DNA of 64,000 nucleotides, taken from Chaetoceros tenuissimus (Eukaryota; Bacillariophyta; Thalassiosirophyceae; Chaetocerotales; Chaetocerotaceae). Below the pieces are notes generated by a model. That model did not search any database, was not told the origin of the DNA, and saw only the letters and a program-made list of their open reading frames with translations. The stretch is taken from assembly GCA_021927905.1 (NCBI GenBank), contig BLLK01000020.1, forward strand, positions 620,001-684,000. The letters run 5' to 3'. Position numbers and translations under genes: made by a program. Within the stretch, counting starts at the first letter, position 1. Each line of letters starts with the position of its first letter. This document shows, one piece after another, positions 42,525-53,356 of this stretch.

Positions 42525-43517
42525 TTATTCGGAATAAAGTATCGGAAATGATCCATCTAAACTAACTTTGTCACCATGTTGCAGACCATGCTGAATATAA
42601 GATGGTGGAATAGCCGTCTCACCTTTCCTTTTATAAAAGATGGCATCATCTCCTCCAAATCTCAATGCTACCCTTCGATGAAGTCCATTACGTCTACTAT
42701 AGTTCATATTGTCATGATCATGTGTAATCACATGCGATCCTGACCCATGAATAATTCGAGAATCAAAAATCAGCAAATCACCTAGACATACATCAAATGA
42801 TCGAACTGTAGCCTTCCCAGTAGATACCATTTCTTCAATATCTGGCATATCATCCATATGTTCCGTCCCATCATAGGGAGTTCCATCTACAAAGTGTTTA
42901 GGTCGAAATAGTCCCCACGTATGCGATCCAATCACAAACGATAAGACATCCTTTGACGTAGAAGCTGACATTTCATCAAAGGGTATCCAAACCGAAACAA
43001 TTTGTTTTCCATTAAAGTTCCAATAGGGCAAATCCTGATGCCAAGGAATGCTACTACTTGATGAAACCGACGAATTGCTTTGTACTTTAGAAATGACATG
43101 ATCGTAAATGAAAGCAGCTGTAGTTGACTGTATAATTTTGGCAGCTATCTTTGCGACTTTTGATTCCTGTATAAATTGCTTCATCTTTTCACATCGCACT
43201 GAACTATATTGATCTTGGAAGAGTAGCCAGTTGGAGTAATGGTCTGGTAGTGCAAGATCTATTTCGTTGCCATTACCTTCTTGTAGATCTTTTGATGATA
43301 ATTTTGTATCCTTTTCACCGAGAAATTCAGCATGTGGACCAGGATTCAGTATTGATTCAGCGATTGCTTCTCTTCCGAGATGAACTTGTTTAGAATTCAA
43401 TGCCTTTTTGATTAGAATGACTCCATCTTTGTGGAAGGTATCTATTTGATCTTTTGACACTACAACCTCAACATTTCGGCTCGAATTATTAGTTTCTTGT
43501 TCTGTAATGAGCTGCAT
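42525..43517 (-). CDS. Phytanoyl-CoA dioxygenase (PhyH) family protein
   Basis: 330 aa, single exon, ATG at 43517. Fe(II)/2-oxoglutarate dioxygenase fold. N-terminal block QIDTFHKDGVILIKKALN is typical. Iron ligands: PWHQDLPYWNF (HxD) and FDSRIIHGSG (distal His), with the 2OG-binding Arg in RRVALRFGGDDA. Such enzymes hydroxylate phytanoyl-CoA or other small molecules; substrate is unknown. No C-terminal or N-terminal peroxisomal signal is evident (ends LYSE). Confidence 0.85.
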   Translation of the reverse strand: MQLITEQETNNSSRNVEVVVSKDQIDTFHKDGVILIKKALNSKQVHLGREAIAESILNPGPHAEFLGEKDTKLSSKDLQEGNGNEIDLALPDHYSNWLLFQDQYSSVRCEKMKQFIQESKVAKIAAKIIQSTTAAFIYDHVISKVQSNSSVSSSSSIPWHQDLPYWNFNGKQIVSVWIPFDEMSASTSKDVLSFVIGSHTWGLFRPKHFVDGTPYDGTEHMDDMPDIEEMVSTGKATVRSFDVCLGDLLIFDSRIIHGSGSHVITHDHDNMNYSRRNGLHRRVALRFGGDDAIFYKRKGETAIPPSYIQHGLQHGDKVSLDGSFPILYSE

Positions 43518-43985
43518 TTACGTACAGATGGTAGATAGCTTCAATCAAAGGAGAGAAAACTAGTCGAGGAGACCAAAAAAGGATTCTTTATTTAAACTAG
43601 ACGAGTGAGTATGTCCAGATGTACTGATGTTCTTCATCTCATGTTCTGATGTTCTGATGTTCTGATGTTCTGATGTTAGTACCTCTCGTGTAATCATTAT
43701 GACGTGAAAGACCTCAAGGAAATTTCAAATTTCCAGGTTTTCTATTTCCAAATAAGAAAAAGCAGATGGCTTCCCAAGAAAGAACAGATGGCTTCACACT
43801 TGCAACGGAAAGACTAATGTTTTTGTCATTTTATCATAAATGAGGTCATGACATATGTTGTTCGACACATCTTTTGAACTTCATCGTCACCCACAGACAA
43901 GAAGAACGGAAATGCATCTGTTGCCTTTCATCTCACATCACTAACACAAATCAACTTCTTTATCTCCATTCTTTCATATATTATC
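43518..43985. other. Divergent intergenic region with 8-bp microsatellite
   Basis: About 470 bp. ATGTTCTG is repeated almost five times at 43641-43678. It carries promoters for PhyH and the second HSF. Confidence 0.5.
43641..43678. repeat. ATGTTCTG microsatellite, 4.75 copies
   Basis: Perfect 8-bp unit repeats, preceded by a diverged unit at 43625. Confidence 0.85.
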
Positions 43986-45647
43986 ATGAATTCTAAAGCT
44001 TCTAAACCAACGTCTATTTCTTCCAACGAAAAGGTACAACCATCGCAGTCTCTTTTTTCTTATTCCAACATTTCCAAGATGCAGAAAATCATCACATTAG
44101 AATCGTCCTCGTCCTCGTGTTCCCATCCTCCTTCCCAACACATGCCTAAGTCAAATCTCTTGGGTAAACGAATGGGTGATAGACCTAATACCAAGCCCTC
44201 TGCTCCAAGAAAGAAAAGCAAGAAAATAAGCAGTGAAAAGTCAGCCATTCAATCATCCATCGCAAGCATCACTCCTAAGCTATCCAATAAAGGAGGTGTC
44301 AAGTACCCCTTCCCGGTTAAACTTCACCATCTCTTGGAACAGGAATCAGCAACTATAGTCCATATCATCTCATGGCGACCTGATGGACGTACATTTCGAG
44401 TGCACGACAAGAAAGCATTTGAAATGGAAATCCAGAATCTCTACTTTGACCAGTCGCACTATGCTTCCTTCAGGAGACAACTTAACCTCTGGGGCTTTAT
44501 GAGGGTCGCGAAGCATGATGGGATGCACGACGGGGTATACTTTCATCCTTTGTTTCGAAGAGGTGATAAGGAATCGTGCTACATCATGGAACGACTCAAG
44601 AAGGGAGAGAAAAAGGAAGCTGCGATTGTCACTCCTGCGCAAGTGGAAAAGCTCATTAGTACTAACGGTACCTCTACAAGTTCGAGTTCCAGTGCATCCA
44701 ATGCCCTAGTGACACAGTCCTCTCAAGATACCCAGAGCGAACTTTCCATGGCCAACGAGAATTTGTACAATTCTGTTGCTCTAAATGCCGTTGATCCTAC
44801 TGCTCATGTTACTCCCATCATGGCAACTTCAAGTTCCAATGGCAATTCGAACTCATTGCAGGAAATTGAACAGTTAAATTTGAACCAACTTCAATCGTTG
44901 CAGGCCTCTCCCGATGCGATGATATCTTCCTTAATTTCATCATTGCAGGGATCCGGAAATAATCTGAACGGTTGTGATGTTACTGCTCTACAGCAACAAC
45001 TGATTGCTCAACAACTTTTGCCTTCCTATTTGGGCATGAATAGCAACATGCAAGACACTGCATTGCCAAATCAGCAGCTCCGAAACGTATTTGATATACA
45101 ATCGAGTTTGAATAACAGCTGTACTTCTGTAGAAAATCTACAGACCACTCGCTCCGATCAAGTAGAAGGCGTAGTCGACAATGCTACGGGTACTACTTCA
45201 ACTCCGTATTTGCCTTATTTTCCTACTCTTCCAGAATCGATTGATGTTAGTGCCAAGCTTTCATCAAAAGATGAATCTGCGAACAACGCATGTCATTCTA
45301 CAAACTACTTCAGTTCTATATCCAATGATACCCCAACCTCGAGCCAGAGTGAAAAAGGACAGACAATGACATCCTCTTCCTCCATGAATTCTCTGCCACT
45401 TAATATCTCTTGGGCTTCTTTTAGCCAATTTCAGACATTAGGAGATAAACTCCAGTCTTATTCACCTATTCCATCACCAGAACCATTCCCTCATGACAAA
45501 TATCTTGTCTATGAGGAACAAGCAGACGAACAAGCTGCAAACTCAAACGTTTCTACAGTTACCCTTGAGGATTTAGAGGAAATGTTGAAGGATTTGCGTG
45601 GAAAAGGCAAATGCTATAAAAATGCCCTTTATGCGCACAGAACTTAG
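43986..45647 (+). CDS. Heat shock factor (HSF-type) transcription factor
   Basis: 553 aa, single exon, ATG at 43986. A basic nuclear-localisation-like APRKKSKKISSEK precedes the HSF DNA-binding domain (about residues 100-205): YPFPVKLHHLLEQ, IVHIISWRPDGRTFRVHD, ASFRRQLNLWGFMRV, VYFHPLFRRGD. A short basic/coiled segment follows, then a long Ser/Asn/Gln-rich activation-like region. No classical HR-A/B heptad is obvious. It binds inverted nGAAn elements by family knowledge. It is far more complete in its domain than the HSF at 7411. Confidence 0.9.
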   Translation: MNSKASKPTSISSNEKVQPSQSLFSYSNISKMQKIITLESSSSSCSHPPSQHMPKSNLLGKRMGDRPNTKPSAPRKKSKKISSEKSAIQSSIASITPKLSNKGGVKYPFPVKLHHLLEQESATIVHIISWRPDGRTFRVHDKKAFEMEIQNLYFDQSHYASFRRQLNLWGFMRVAKHDGMHDGVYFHPLFRRGDKESCYIMERLKKGEKKEAAIVTPAQVEKLISTNGTSTSSSSSASNALVTQSSQDTQSELSMANENLYNSVALNAVDPTAHVTPIMATSSSNGNSNSLQEIEQLNLNQLQSLQASPDAMISSLISSLQGSGNNLNGCDVTALQQQLIAQQLLPSYLGMNSNMQDTALPNQQLRNVFDIQSSLNNSCTSVENLQTTRSDQVEGVVDNATGTTSTPYLPYFPTLPESIDVSAKLSSKDESANNACHSTNYFSSISNDTPTSSQSEKGQTMTSSSSMNSLPLNISWASFSQFQTLGDKLQSYSPIPSPEPFPHDKYLVYEEQADEQAANSNVSTVTLEDLEEMLKDLRGKGKCYKNALYAHRT

Positions 45648-45835
45648 ACAATTATTCCGCTAGCTAGCAATATTAGAAAAATCTTTAAACACAAAAATAA
45701 ACAGAAAAGTAAAGGCTAATTTATATATAAGAATTAAAATATGATATGAATAAACTCCAAACTCATAGATAGCCATACAAAAAGATCAATACGAAACACA
45801 TTCAATATTTATTTAGATGTGTGACTTCAGTGCTC

Positions 45836-47650
45836 TCATGTATCACTTTTATCATTATCACTGTCACCGTCGATATCATCGATGCCCTGCATTTGTTCTA
45901 GACCGAGTACTACGCTAGCTCGATTCAAAATTCGAGTACTCCTTCTTCTATCCTTTAATTCATCTGCGTCGAGGTCCTTGACAGGAAAGAGTTTATCATT
46001 TCCATGTTCTGGATTTGGCCTGTCAAAATTCTCAAAACTCTCACAAAGTTCAGATTGGTGCCTCCTTTGGTTATCTACATTATGATGTTTTGTAGTTTGA
46101 GATACATCCGCATCGTCTGATTGGTCCAAAGAAGCTGACTCTGCTTTCGATCCAATAGTGCTGACACCCATAGCTTTGAGTGACCTCCAATCATTCGTTT
46201 GTGACGCCAATTGATTCTTCTTCTGAACAGTCTTTACTCCCATCGCTCTGAGTGATTTCCAATCGTTAGCTCCCGGTGGAACTCTGATAGATGGAGGAGG
46301 CTCAACGAAATCTTCCAACACGGGCTCACAATCTTTGTGATCATCATCTGAAACCTCATGGTCAGTAAGAGATGCATCTTCCCCTAGACTCTTTTTCACA
46401 CAGCATGGTCTGCAACATGGAAATAATACATCTTGAATAATCTTCCAGACAGTTGCAATACCTCCTGTACTTGGACTTTCTTTCCGCAATCGTTTATACC
46501 TCAAACGAAAGTAGACTAGCGAATTCAAAAACCCAGCACTGCAAACGAGTAGTAGGGTAAAGGATAAATATGGCCCTGGTATAAGTTTACCTCCTCCAGC
46601 TCTATTCACAAAGTACACAATGACAAATATCGTCCCTGGAACAAAAAATACCATGGCAAAGTATCTGAATTGTGTCGCTACTTCTGCAGTCTTGACTAGT
46701 TGGCTTGCATTTGCACTCTGCCAACGCATCGATCTCATCTCTGTCTTTTTGACATGCTTGTAAATCGTCACGATGCAAATAATATTCAATAGAATGATGG
46801 AAAGATACATTATCGCAAAAAGTGCCCACAATACAGTAATAACTCTTGTTTGAAATTTGTAGGCTTTGTCATCGGGACCATCTGACTTTGAGAAATCAAG
46901 ATCATATTGAACAGTACAAAAGTTCGTCGCATAATAATTTTCTGGAGCATTTTCAACATTGAAGGCAACTGCAAGTAATCCCCAAAATAGACCATTGAGA
47001 GGCGGAGCGAAATAAAACCACTTTTCAATTCCAGCTATTCGTCTTTGAAATTTTCAAACTTGAGTACTATATACATATATATGGTGGAAGATTGAGAGAA
47101 AATGCGATATACGCTTACCTTGGCTTCCAGTTGTATTTGATAATCAATAGATAATAAATGGCTAAGCAACCATTATATCCGACAGTAGTCGCAAATGTAG
47201 TTGTTATGAGAAATCCTTGGATAGTACATGTGATATCATTTCCCAAATAAGTTAGTCCATGATCGCTAGGGATCCAGAGAAACCCCGTCAGTCTTAAGAA
47301 AGGTAAAATGAAGTCAGATATACTCATGAACCCCATTAGCTTTTGTTGTACATTTTTGCGGTTCGTTTTGGATCTGAATACGCTCAGAATAATCATGATT
47401 GCTGTGTCATCATGAAGGGAAAGCGAACAAGGATATATGTGAGATCATAGGTTCCGTTTTGATCTGAAAATAGATAGTGATGAGATCTTACCTCCAAGAC
47501 AAGAAAGAATGCATTCCTATGAATCACAATTTTTTCCAAAGATAGGTTAGATGAGAAAAACACCGAAAACTTTTGTACATCCATTGTATGATAGAGAAGC
47601 AACTTACGGGTATGGCTATTGCCCATTCCACTTCTAGCATTCTTTTCCAT
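45836..47650 (-). CDS. cAMP-receptor-like seven-helix GPCR
   Basis: Secure exons: 47401-47119 and 47042-45836 (intron 76 bp). They carry TM1 end (IMIILSVFRSK), KLMGFMSISDFILPFLR, the TC...QGF and YNGCLAIYYLLIIKYNW blocks (TM3), the extracellular loop with NFCTVQYD, later helices (LWALFAIMYLSIILLNIICI; MVFFVPGTIFVIVYF; YLSFTLLLVCSAGFLNSLVYF) and a ~200-residue cytoplasmic tail. The first exon is uncertain: joining 47650-47608 straight to 47401 keeps frame but leaves TM1 short, and a small exon near 47500-47530 may be used. The tail holds NDWKSLRAMGV and NDWRSLKAMGV 24 residues apart. Ligand unknown. A perfect CRE palindrome lies about 200 bp upstream. Confidence 0.75.
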
Positions 47651-47850
47651 GAGTCACTCTCTATGCTTGATGTCATCCTTGTAATATTTTTCGCTTCTTA
47701 TTTTTAAAGGAGATACGATTGTAGATAGTTGGAATGATAGTTCTGAGATTATTTCTTGTCGAAGATGATTCGATTTGTTGTGTGGCGGCGTGCTGGTGAG
47801 CTATTTTCAGGAAGCTTACTTACAGGTCATTTCAAACCTGAAGACTTTTC

Positions 47851-47860
47851 ATGACGTCAT
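47851..47860. promoter_or_regulatory. Perfect CRE palindrome ATGACGTCAT
   Basis: It lies about 200 bp upstream of the GPCR start codon; a further ACGTCA is at about 47929. In Phaeodactylum, TGACGT/ACGTCA elements are the known CO2-cAMP-responsive sites bound by bZIP factors. Function here is inferred. Confidence 0.5.
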
Positions 47861-48231
47861 TAGGCCTTTTTAATATAGAAGACAATTCAATCAGTCGTGC
47901 AAAATAAAATTTCCCTACCATACCTAAGACGTCATCCTGCCTTCTGGTTCGCGTTTTGCTTGAAGATATATCAAAAAGATATGTGATCCAAGATGATGAT
48001 TTCAACTATGATACACTCCAGCACCACCAATAAGAAGTGCACTTTTTTCCAGCAGCGCTCGCGTACATCTAAAGTCTGTGGAGATCTGAACCCTTGCGTA
48101 ACATCTTAAACTTGGCCTAGGTAGTACTTAGTCCCTCAGGATTCTTTTTTGGAAGTTCGGATTGGTTCGGATTGCTTTTTATCAATCTTTCTTGGCTGTT
48201 TATATGCTCATATTTATGTTAAATAAGAATA

Positions 48232-48238
<7 letters not shown>

Positions 48239-48264
<26 letters not shown>
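48239..48264. repeat. (TA)13 microsatellite
   Basis: Perfect dinucleotide run. The 10-bp arms TATATGCTCA (48201-48210) and TGAGCATATA (48269-48278) flank it, so the whole 78 bp can fold into a long hairpin. Confidence 0.9.
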
Positions 48265-48266
<2 letters not shown>

Positions 48267-48354
48267 TGTGAGCATATAGATTGCAAATGGAGTACTTTTC
48301 CAACAATTACTAGGTAAGGAGTAAATTGAAATAATATAAATTCCTACATACATT

Positions 48355-48409
48355 GAAGGTGGGATTTGAACTCCTTAACCTATGACTGTACTAAGCGCTC
48401 ATCACCTTC
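48355..48409 (-). other. tRNA-like hairpin element, probably not a functional tRNA
   Basis: The minus strand starts GAAGGTG and ends with the exact complement CACCTTC, and contains GAGTTCAAATCCCA, which looks like a tRNA T-arm/B-box. But the element is only 55 nt and neither a D-arm nor a good anticodon stem can be drawn. It may be a tRNA remnant or a tRNA-derived SINE piece. Confidence 0.3.
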
Positions 48410-48425
48410 TTAGATTTTCAGAAAT

Positions 48426-50251
48426 ATGAGCCTTCAACATCTTATTCGGCGGGAATCTTTATTGGTGGTGCTGGAGTGTAGTCGTGAAATTTTACGATAT
48501 CGAACAACGAGTTCATATCTTAATCAGATATATTTTCTTCATTGGAAAACAAGAAGTCACACGATGAAAATTTTGAAAAGGTTTCTAAAAAATAAGGAGA
48601 ATGAGGAGGAGGTTTGCCTTCCACTTGATTCTCCAGCTGAATGGAATAGATTTGATCTAGAGGGGATGTGCGAACAAGGATCCTTGACAGCTCTCATAGC
48701 ATGTAAGTAAATTTAATCTTTTTGCTTGAAATGCCCATGTGTTGAAGCTATGAAAGACTCATCTGAATAAACAACGCTCCTTTGTATTTCATAGTCACGA
48801 CTTTCCTTCTTGCTTTTGGTTTGAGTACATGGTGCTACCGTAGAACATTGACTGCAAAGGGTAGGAATGCAACGTTGGAAAAGGGCAAGTATAGAGAAAA
48901 GCATGGATTTCTTTTGCATTTTCTCAGCGAACATTTCATTCTTCCATGGGTTCCAAGTACCATTGAAATATTTGCCAGTATTTACTTCTTCCTATGGTTT
49001 TGCTTGACAATCACTATTGGAATCGCAAGATTCTATGAAAGGAAATGGACCCAAGAAGTTTTCTTTCAGCAAGGTCCATTCAATTATCTCGCCCATGCTC
49101 TCTTCAACTGTAGTACAGTAGATATGACTCTTATCGATTATACTGAAGAAATTAATCATTCGTCCAATCAAAATCCAGCAAGACAAAGCCCAGAAGAACT
49201 TGACCCTTACTTTATGAAGCATTTGACATTTGGCATTCTATGGCTATCTATTGGCTTTTATCACATTCTCAATGCTCGTCACGGTTGGTCCAGTGATCCA
49301 CAAATCAATAGAGTTGTCCATCGTTGGTTTGGACGACTTGTTGCAATGCCGAGCTATCTTTTGCATTACTACCATGCATGGAAAATGGTATTGCGTAATC
49401 CTGTGGATCAAAAACCAATCATTAAATTTCAATACATGGGAACTCTAGGTATGTTTCGTCGTTAAGTTTCTTTTGTTTTGAGCCAATCATTATTCTCACA
49501 ATGATGGCTTCAGTTGACAATGCAATTTTGTGTTTCCTTGGGTTGAAATTAATATTTCTTGCAAGAAAAGAAAAAGACTTGAAAAAGAAACACGAACTCT
49601 ATGGTAAACACAAGACAAGAATGGTATTCATGTACATTGAATCCATGTTTGGGTCCGGTACAATCCGATTGACTGCCTGGATCTTGTGGATGATTGCAAA
49701 ATTCTGCCCACGCTATCTTGCCATTAAATTAGATAGAGGAGTCTGTCAGCAAAGTGCAGCTTGTCGCGGTCAGTTTCTTGGTAGTGCTGAAAGTTGTTGG
49801 ATTTCCACTTATATCAATCTCTCTCTTGGCATTTTACTGAATCTATTGTTGGAATACCTTTTTGCGAAAATTCCAGGCAATTCCTTTGATGAGCATGACT
49901 ATCGTATTATCAAACATAGAGTGAATGCTGTCTTCAAAGCTCTCCTGGTAATTATTCCTTTTGTTCTTTGGAAAGGAGATGAAGATTCTCTTTTGGGACA
50001 GATCATTTACTATGGAGGATTTCTTTTTTCAATGAAGTCCCGAATGGTTGTAAGTAATATTGATTGCAAACTTATCTATTTCCAACTCTTAGTTACTGAC
50101 ATGGCTACTTTTTAATTTCGAATAGACTATCTGGTATTACATTGGTTTGAAATTTGACGAAAAGAAAGCGGCCGATAGTACTGTTTTATCTGTCGCAGTT
50201 AAGGGGCAAGATGCTCTCAGAACAATTGTGGGTTGGGATGAATCTTGGTAA
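48426..50251 (+). CDS. Multi-span membrane protein, unknown function
   Basis: Exons 48426-48702, 48795-49448, 49514-50049, 50126-50251 (introns 92, 65, 76 bp; all phases agree), 530 aa. At least seven hydrophobic segments (TTFLLAFGLSTWCY; IEIFASIYFFLWFCLTITIGI; LTFGILWLSIGFYHIL; LVAMPSYLLHYYHAW; AILCFLGLKLIFLA; INLSLGILLNLLLEYLF; LLVIIPFVLWKG). Several His lie close to or in the membrane (HARHGW-like NARHGW, LLHYYHAW), which could bind metal or heme. It ends IVGWDESW. I do not recognise the family; a membrane redox or transport role would be a guess. Confidence 0.75.
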
Positions 50252-50435
50252 AACACTCCTCTAAACTGTTGTGTGGAAATTATTCTTTTGATTTTAAAAA
50301 GCATGACAAAGAAAATCCTTTGGTGAATGAAAAAGCATCAGAATATGAGTATAATCAAAGGGGTTTTCATACACGTATTCTATAGGCATATAAATTGCTC
50401 ATTTGTCAAGCATTAAGTCTATATTCATCATATCT

Positions 50436-51302
50436 TTACTTCCTAGATGGCAAATCTGTAGGTGGCTCACTATCTGATAAATTTGTAAAGACATTATCCG
50501 CTGTCATTGGATCAAATGAAAGAAACACCAAAAGTGCAATTTGCAATGCCGCTACAGCTAGTAATAATCCTCTCGACGCTACAGACATTCCTTCTTCTTC
50601 CTTTTTAGCTTCGACCCCATTCTTATCATCAAACCGCCTTCTAGATTGCAAAAGTAATTCTTCTTTACTTTTCTTCACATCATTAGTCACATTTCCATCA
50701 GTGTCATTGATATTACCATCTTCAATGTTCAAATCAATTCCTAAAAACTGCTTTGCAGCAGCAATGTCTGCTTCTTCCCTTTTTGGATCATTTGGTGCAA
50801 CTATTCTAACTCCTGGAATGATTGTTCTCAAAGTTAACTCCTCTTCTAATGCAAGCTTATATGCTTCTACTGCCTTTGCCACTTCTTCTTCACTAATTTT
50901 GGGACTTGATTCTGTTGAATCTAATTGAGCAGATTTCACTTGACGCAAAGTAGACAAAGCCTCTGTCCTTCTTTCAGATGCATCTCTATGTTTTTCATGA
51001 GTGTCTATAAAATTGTATAAAGAATATAGGACAAGTCATGATGTTACGTACCGAACACTATTGATTCTCAATTGGAGCAACCCAAATACTACAGCAATCA
51101 CCAAGAACGCTGATAAAGCCGGTACATTTACTTGAGGTTCAAATGTCTGACTTGCAGTTTGTAATTCTTCAGATAATAGGATTTGAGATGCATCTGTGAC
51201 GAATGAGAAAGCTTGCAGTGAAGATGCTTTGGACATTATTTGCAAATTACTCGATTGAATGGAAGGTACAAAACTCGCTCCTAAAAGTCTGAAAGCTGTC
51301 AT
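50436..51302 (-). CDS. Two-span membrane protein, unknown function
   Basis: Exons 51302-51052 and 50985-50436 (66-bp intron, GTACGT donor), 266 aa. The acceptor at 50987-50986 is chosen because an upstream AG would give a stop. Residues about 61-80 (ALSAFLVIAVVFGLLQLRI) and about 226-243 (GLLLAVAALQIALLVFLSF) are membrane spans. Between them a soluble helical block reads ASERRTEALSTLRQVKSAQL, SEEEVAKAVEAYKLALEEEL, IIPGVRIVAPNDPKREE, AAAKQFLGIDL, which looks conserved. The N-terminus could be an organelle leader. Function unknown. Confidence 0.75.
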
Positions 51303-52260
51303 GTTTGTTCAATTGAGCTATAGTTCTATTCTATGTAGAGGTAAGGTAGTTCTATATCGTATTCTACTGCTGATAGAAGTTTCTACGTAGATCTCCTTCA
51401 GTTGTTGTTTCCCTGTTTTGGATATTCATTCTTCTAGATATTCTTCTCTTGTTGCTGCGTCATAGTTTCATTTTTCTCTACTTAGAGCAAGTACGTACAC
51501 ATAGTAGAATCAGTCAACTAGCTAGCTATGGTTTTAGTTTTTGAAGAAAAAAAGATCGAGTTGAAAGTTGAATGAATTGATTTGAATTCCGATGGCTGTA
51601 CTGTACAAATAATCCATCTTTTAATATTAGAAAGAATACAACTATGTTGAAAATTACAATGATATAATGAATGTAAAAAGCCTGCAATTCCATCCATTCA
51701 GCCTTATAAAAAGCTTTTGTGATTGCTTATTATCGTAATGATTTCTATTTTGAATAATAGCAATAATCTATCTACCCGTATTTTTGTGAGATTGGAAAGG
51801 TGTGTAGTAATCTACGTGAACCTCGTATCTCAAAGAAAATACAGCAGTTTGTTTGTGAAATTCTACAGCTAGGCGAATTGCTATTTAAAATGTAACGAAC
51901 GGTAGAGAAACCTAAAAAGTCTTGTGCCCTTCTTCCAAGCTTGTACGTACTATGCTCGGTCATGCTGACCGAAATTGTATCATTTTTCAAAACTTTAGAA
52001 AACTGCACGCATTTTTCATGTTTTGTACTTTCGTCGGTGTACTGAAGTGGTAAAGACAAACTACGTACGATATTACATATTACATACATCATTTATCATT
52101 TCTGTCTGTACAAAGTCATTTCGTGAAACTTCCCGTCATTTTTTCGGAAGGGAAGCATGCACAATCCGATGCCATCAAACAAAATGAAAGTCCCCTAGAG
52201 GTAAAGCATGTTATTTCCGTTTTCATAGAAACTCATAAATAACCTGAAAGAAGATTAACG
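51303..52260. other. Divergent intergenic region with TACG palindromes
   Basis: About 960 bp with GTACGTAC at 51491-51498 and 51943-51950 and TACGTACG at 52062-52069. A 106-codon ATG frame on the minus strand (52092-51772) has no family likeness; I do not call it a gene. Confidence 0.45.
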
Positions 52261-53344
52261 ATGGGCTCCCAAAACAGTACTTGTAGAAACTCTATTGTGG
52301 TAGAGAAATCCACATCTAGCAAGAAATCAGCCATTAGATCTACTGTTGATGAGGATGCAGACAATGTGGTTGTTTGCTTTTCTTCACAACATAAGAAAGG
52401 TGGAGTTGTTGAAAACGGCGATCGTTGTGATGATGATCCAAAGACCCAATCAAACTATATCACTGCTGATAGGAGCTTCATCCAAACCAAAGGCGAGAAA
52501 GAACAAAAAAACACTCGTCCTGGTCTAATGGTAAGCTAAAATACAATTACAAAATACAATTACAAAATACAATATGTACTTGAATTTTGTCTAAACAACT
52601 CCTTAAACCTTTATACAGCGCGATTTGAGTGGAAAAAGAAGATCATCTTTCAGTAGAAGAGACTCTTTTTCATTCCGAAACATAGACGACGATACTACTG
52701 ACCGAAAGAAGTGGAAAGTTACATTCATGCAATGTGATCAGGATAAGACTGGTGAGTCTATTAAAGTCATCTTGGAAAGAGCATTTTGTAATCCTTTTGA
52801 AATGTATCAGACTAACTGTTTCCTACACACTCATACGTATCATGCAGGGTTTCTGTCTGTTACTCAACTTCAGTCTGCCCTCGCAATTGTATTGGAACAT
52901 TCTATCACATTTGAGCAGAGTCAATCTGTGATGAATAACTTTTCGAAGCAGAAGCCAGGTAAGGCAAAATCGTAAAACCCCAAACACAACTTCTTTATTG
53001 CTTGTATATTCATCAATATTTTCATACTTTGTACAGGTTTGATAGATATTTCTGAGTTTATTATCATGATGGTAAGATCAAAGCTTTCACCAAAAAGATT
53101 GAATCTTAAGAATCTTATCTCTAACAATTGATTCTCATTCTACCTGTAGACTTTCGTTATCGACGCCGTGCAGAGCAACGCTCTGAACAATAGCACATCC
53201 ACAAACTCAGGAGACTTGTCCTCTCACTTTCAAGCTGCTGCAAACGAAGCAAGACAAGAACGAACCAACATGCACCAGGAAATCGCATCACTTGTATACC
53301 CCTTTCGCGAGATTCTACGTATCCAAGATTGCAACGTAAATTAA
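52261..53344 (+). CDS. EF-hand-like protein abutting methylglyoxal synthase in the same frame
   Basis: Exons 52261-52530, 52619-52751, 52848-52958, 53037-53071, 53150-53344 (introns 88, 96, 78, 78 bp), 247 aa if it ends at TAA 53342. Intron 2 (96 bp) is in frame and stop-free; splicing it creates the EF-hand loop DQDKTGFLSVTQ, which has the +x, +y, G6 and hydrophobic-8 pattern but Gln in place of the final Glu. Intron 3 removal yields a second, weaker EF-hand ending KPGLIDISEF. The N-terminal 90 residues are Ser-rich with RRSSFSRRDSFSF phosphosites. Only 12 nt separate the stop from the next ATG, in the same frame, so this is likely the N-terminal half of the methylglyoxal synthase gene. Confidence 0.75.
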
Positions 53345-53356
53345 GCATCTATTGAT

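Larger units (their letters stand above)
47651..48425. other. Divergent intergenic region with CRE, TA repeat and tRNA-like hairpin
   Basis: About 775 bp holding the CRE palindrome at 47851-47860, a (TA)13 microsatellite inside a larger inverted repeat (48201-48278) and a tRNA-like element (48355-48409), each listed separately. Confidence 0.5.

Noticed and set aside
51772-52092. 106-codon ATG frame on the minus strand
   Set aside because: Composition and lack of any motif suggest chance; it lies in a palindrome-rich promoter region.
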